DNA of 64,000 nucleotides from assembly GCA_944326355.1 (NCBI GenBank), contig CALVDO010000005.1, positions 1-64,000 of the forward strand. The letters run 5' to 3'. Of the stretch, positions 61,444-64,000 are shown in pieces. The notes beneath the pieces were generated by a model. That model ran no database searches. It saw nothing but the letters and a program-made list of their open reading frames with translations, and had not been told where the DNA came from. Each line of letters begins with the position of its first letter. Position 1 is the stretch's first letter. Made by a program: the position numbers and the translations under genes. This DNA is from an uncultured Bacteroidales bacterium (lineage in GTDB: Bacteria; Bacteroidota; Bacteroidia; Bacteroidales; UBA932).

Positions 61444-62667
61444 TTAGTGGGCTGTTTCTTCTTTGCGGTAGAAGGAGGCAACGGGCAGCATGGCGATGAG
61501 ATAGCCGATGATGGCAACGCCGGCGGCGGTCAGCAGCACGTCTTTCCACGATATGATGATTGGATAGGCCTGGACGATGAAGTTGCCGGGCATCTTGATG
61601 AAGCCGAAATGCTGCTGCAGGAGAGAGAATCCTATCCCGATCGCAAGACCTGCTGCGAGTCCGAGAAGGGAGATCATCCAGCCTTCGAGTACGAATACCC
61701 GTTTCATCATCCTCTCTGTGGCACCCATGCTTCTGAATGTCATGATATCCTCCCGTTTCTCCATTATCAGCATCGACAGCGACCCGAATATGTTGAAAGC
61801 TATTATGATGATGACAAAGATGAGTATGAGGTAAATCGATGCCTTCTCGTATTTCATCATCCTGTAGAGGGCAGAATTCTGTTCAAAACGGTCCCTGACG
61901 GCAAATTCTGGTCCGAGCATTTCCTGAGCCGTCTCCTGTACTCTCTTTATCTCTTTCTGCGGCACACCCGTCATCCTCACTTCAACAGCCGACACTTCGT
62001 CGTCATATTCGAGGAGTTCGCGCATCTTCTCAATCGGGACGATCATTAGCTCGTCGTCTACCTCGCTATTGACCGAGAATACGCCTGACGGGTAAACATT
62101 TACGGATTCGATTGAGGCTGCGGGGTTTGAAAGGGAGATGTTTCCGGTCCGCCTCGGGAAATACATTTCGACCGGAGCTACGAATCTCGGATCTATGCCG
62201 AGCCTGTGCGCAAGTCCTGCCCCCACTACGGCGAGCGGAACATCTCCCCGTCTGAGGCGGAACTCTCCTCTGCGGATGTGGTCCTTCAGCGGTGATTCCT
62301 CTGCGTAGATCCTGTCCACGCCACGGGCCTTCGCTACGCTCTGCCTGCCGTCGTAGCTGATGAAGACGGTCTCCTCGAGTACGGTGCAGATGCTTGCTAC
62401 CGAAGACTGGTCATAGAGCCAGTCGTAGGCCTCGCCCTCAGGCACGAACGTCTTGCCTTCGGCGGGGGTAATGAGCAGTTCGGGCTCGACATTCCCCAGC
62501 ATTGATCTTACCAGAGAGTCGAACCCGTTGTATATGGACAGGATAATGATCAGGGCCGCCGTTCCGATGGCCATTCCGATGGCGCTTATCGCCGATATGA
62601 TGTTGATCACATTGTGCGACTTCTTCGCGAACAGATAGCGTCCGGCTATGAAAAGCGGCAGATTCAT
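61444..62667 (-). CDS. LolC/LolE-like ABC transporter permease (FtsX family)
   Basis: The 407-residue inner-membrane protein has the FtsX layout: an N-terminal helix after FIAGRYLFAKKSHNVINIIS and AIGMAIGTAALIIILSIYNGFDSLV, a periplasmic domain at 45-270, then three helices (IYLILIFVIIIIAFNIFGSLSML; WMISLLGLAAGLAIGIGFSLL; DVLLTAAGVAIIGYLIAMLPV). The short cytoplasmic REDIMTFRSMGAT motif couples to the ATPase. The N-terminus matches LolC/LolE, which extract lipoproteins for export to the outer membrane. No LolD ATPase is adjacent. It lies 22 bp downstream of rbfA. Confidence 0.88.
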   Translation of the reverse strand: MNLPLFIAGRYLFAKKSHNVINIISAISAIGMAIGTAALIIILSIYNGFDSLVRSMLGNVEPELLITPAEGKTFVPEGEAYDWLYDQSSVASICTVLEETVFISYDGRQSVAKARGVDRIYAEESPLKDHIRRGEFRLRRGDVPLAVVGAGLAHRLGIDPRFVAPVEMYFPRRTGNISLSNPAASIESVNVYPSGVFSVNSEVDDELMIVPIEKMRELLEYDDEVSAVEVRMTGVPQKEIKRVQETAQEMLGPEFAVRDRFEQNSALYRMMKYEKASIYLILIFVIIIIAFNIFGSLSMLIMEKREDIMTFRSMGATERMMKRVFVLEGWMISLLGLAAGLAIGIGFSLLQQHFGFIKMPGNFIVQAYPIIISWKDVLLTAAGVAIIGYLIAMLPVASFYRKEETAH

Positions 62668-62689
62668 CTTCCCTGTCGTGATATTGCCG

Positions 62690-63037
62690 TCAGTTGTTCT
62701 TCAGCAGCTCTTCGATGCGCTCTACATAGTCGAGGGAGTCGTCCCTGAAGAACGTGATTTCGGGCACTATCCTGAGCTGCTTGGCCACTCTGTTGCCGAG
62801 CTCGCCCCGGAGAGCTCTCGCGTTCTCATCGAGAATTCCCATCACCTTTTCCGCCTTTTCGGACGGGAAGATGCTCACATATATTTTGGCAACGGAGAGA
62901 TCCGGGCTGATCTTCACCCCGCTCACCGATACCAGTGCGCCGTCGAACATGGCCATTCCCTTGCTGCGGATAATCTCCGCAATGTCTCTCTGCAGTTCTT
63001 TGGAGACCTTGAGCTGTCTCGTGCTTTCCTGTTCCAT
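62690..63037 (-). CDS. rbfA: 30S ribosome-binding factor A
   Basis: The 115-residue KH-type protein matures the 16S rRNA 5' end. It has QLKVSKELQRDIAEIIRS at the N-terminus, VSVSGVKISPDLSVAKIYVSIF, and LRIVPEITFFRDDSLDYVERIEELL at the C-terminus, as in the family. It is flanked by tyrS (19 bp) and the permease (22 bp) in a leftward operon. Confidence 0.95.
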   Translation of the reverse strand: MEQESTRQLKVSKELQRDIAEIIRSKGMAMFDGALVSVSGVKISPDLSVAKIYVSIFPSEKAEKVMGILDENARALRGELGNRVAKQLRIVPEITFFRDDSLDYVERIEELLKNN

Positions 63038-63056
63038 TGTGCCTCCTTTTCACATT

Positions 63057-64000
63057 TCAGACAAGTCTGATGATGAAGTAGTTTTTCTTTCCTTTCTGGG
63101 CGAGCAGATACCTGCCGTTGAGGACATGTCCTGCTCCTATCTCGGCGTTCGCGTCCGTTATCTTCTCCTTGCTGACGCTGACCCCTCCCGCCTGGATCAT
63201 CTTGCGGCATTCTCCCTTAGACGGGAATACCTGAGTCTCGACGGCAAGCAGATCGATCACGCTCATCGGAAGTTTGTCGGCTGCAACCTCGAAAGTCGGC
63301 ACTCCGTCGAACACCTGCAGGAACGTCTTTTCGTCGAGGCTGCGGAGAGTGTCGGCGGTGGCATTGCCGAAAAGCGCTTCGGATGCGGCCACGGCGTTCT
63401 CGTACTCCTTTTCCCCGTGCACCATCACGGTGATTTCCCTGGCGAGGAGCTTCTGCAGCTTCCTCATGTGCGGAGCCTCCGCGTGCTCGGCGACTGCGGC
63501 CTCGATCTCTTCTCTTGAGAGCATCGTGAAGATCTTTATGTACCTTGCGGCGTCCTCGTCCGACACATTGAGCCAGAACTGGTAGAACTGGTAAGGGGAA
63601 GTCCTCTCCGGGTCGAGCCAGATGTTGCCTTTTTCCGTCTTGCCGAACTTTCCGCCGTCGGCCTTGGTGATGAGCGGACAGGTGAGGGCGTAGGCTTCCT
63701 TGCCGAGGATTCTGCGAATGAGCTCGCTTCCGGTCGTGATGTTGCCCCACTGGTCGCTCCCGCCCATCTGCAGAGTGCATCCCTTGTGCTCATAGAGCCA
63801 GAGATAGTCGTAGCCCTGAAGCAGCTGGTAAGTGAATTCGGTGAACGACATTCCCTCGCGCGACTCGGAAGAAAGTCTCTTCTTGACAGAGTCCTTGGCC
63901 ATCATGTAGTTGACGGTGATGTGCTTGCCGATGTCTCTGGCGAAGTTGATGAAAGAGTAGTCCTTCATCCAGTCGTAGTTGTTGACGAGCTCCGCCCTGT
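63057..64000 (-). CDS. tyrS: Tyrosine--tRNA ligase, N-terminal part outside window
   Basis: About 314 C-terminal codons are visible and the frame is open to the right edge. The part shown includes [14 protein letters not shown], the tyrosine-binding [31 protein letters not shown], and the ATP loop KFGKTEKGN (KMSKS equivalent, with Thr for Ser). A C-terminal S4-type domain follows ([21 protein letters not shown]). It is upstream of rbfA in the same direction. Confidence 0.97.
   Translation of the reverse strand, partial: RAELVNNYDWMKDYSFINFARDIGKHITVNYMMAKDSVKKRLSSESREGMSFTEFTYQLLQGYDYLWLYEHKGCTLQMGGSDQWGNITTGSELIRRILGKEAYALTCPLITKADGGKFGKTEKGNIWLDPERTSPYQFYQFWLNVSDEDAARYIKIFTMLSREEIEAAVAEHAEAPHMRKLQKLLAREITVMVHGEKEYENAVAASEALFGNATADTLRSLDEKTFLQVFDGVPTFEVAADKLPMSVIDLLAVETQVFPSKGECRKMIQAGGVSVSKEKITDANAEIGAGHVLNGRYLLAQKGKKNYFIIRLV

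Noticed and set aside
61197..61549. Leftward open frames rich in Ser, Phe, Pro and Leu
   Set aside because: They are translations of the purine-rich tract, with low-complexity composition and overlap with the permease end.

Overview
The window looks like chromosome of a Bacteroidales bacterium. It carries a SusC/SusD pair, Bacteroidetes-type lipoproteins, a BACON/leucine-rich-repeat surface protein, an AraC regulator fused to periplasmic TPRs, and promoters of the Bacteroidetes form TTTG-N19-TAnnTTTG. Genes mostly lack Shine-Dalgarno sequences, with a striking exception at rpsU. By eye most of the DNA is moderately GC-rich (mid-50s percent). I cannot fix family or genus from sequence alone.

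Layout. 1-1494: the N-terminal part of an AT-rich type I restriction R subunit, running off the left edge, ends beside a tRNA-Leu and may be the edge of an island. 1759-13257: prmA, tnaA (tryptophanase), then a leftward block of surface and envelope genes (fimbrillin-like lipoprotein, BACON-LRR lipoprotein, membrane-tethered AraC regulator, large AsmA-like protein). 13436-27926: mainly housekeeping genes (rpsU, a sirtuin and an ATPase, rplU-rpmA, serS-ruvC, a TonB-type barrel, an RluA pseudouridine synthase, a PASTA protein, a DUF362 ferredoxin-like protein, a LysE exporter, lnt). 27999-37046: a small outer-membrane barrel, a double-thioredoxin protein, coaD, ung, lon, HU, a 30-residue Cox24/mS38-like basic protein, RNase G and mgsA. 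37201-39111: a DMT transporter, a small ribbon-helix-helix-like protein and an AbiEi/DUF6088 protein.

39112-40454 is a gene-poor stretch holding an 18-bp repeat, a 9-bp repeat and a long 76-bp-period array. A related 76/77-bp array, in opposite orientation, lies at about 60726-61160. The two arrays share a head motif containing the palindrome TTTTGCAAAA, and both end in the same boundary sequence. I regard these paired arrays as the least explained signal here. Four other gene-end junctions (22279, 36440, 38411, 40359) each hold their own unrelated short tandem repeat.

40455-60635 reads as one glycan-utilisation locus. A DeoR regulator and a DMT transporter diverge from agaS, a GH36 alpha-galactosidase, susC, susD, a PKD/CBM-like lipoprotein, an amidohydrolase, two tandem Tat-exported TIM-barrel proteins, a deacetylase-DUF4874-DUF4832 fusion and an alkaline phosphatase. 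Candidate DeoR boxes and a perfect promoter sit in the divergent region. AgaS, the alpha-galactosidase and the deacetylase-like protein together suggest a galactose/galactosamine-containing polymer as substrate; this is inference. The right end carries a LolC/E-like permease, rbfA and a truncated tyrS.
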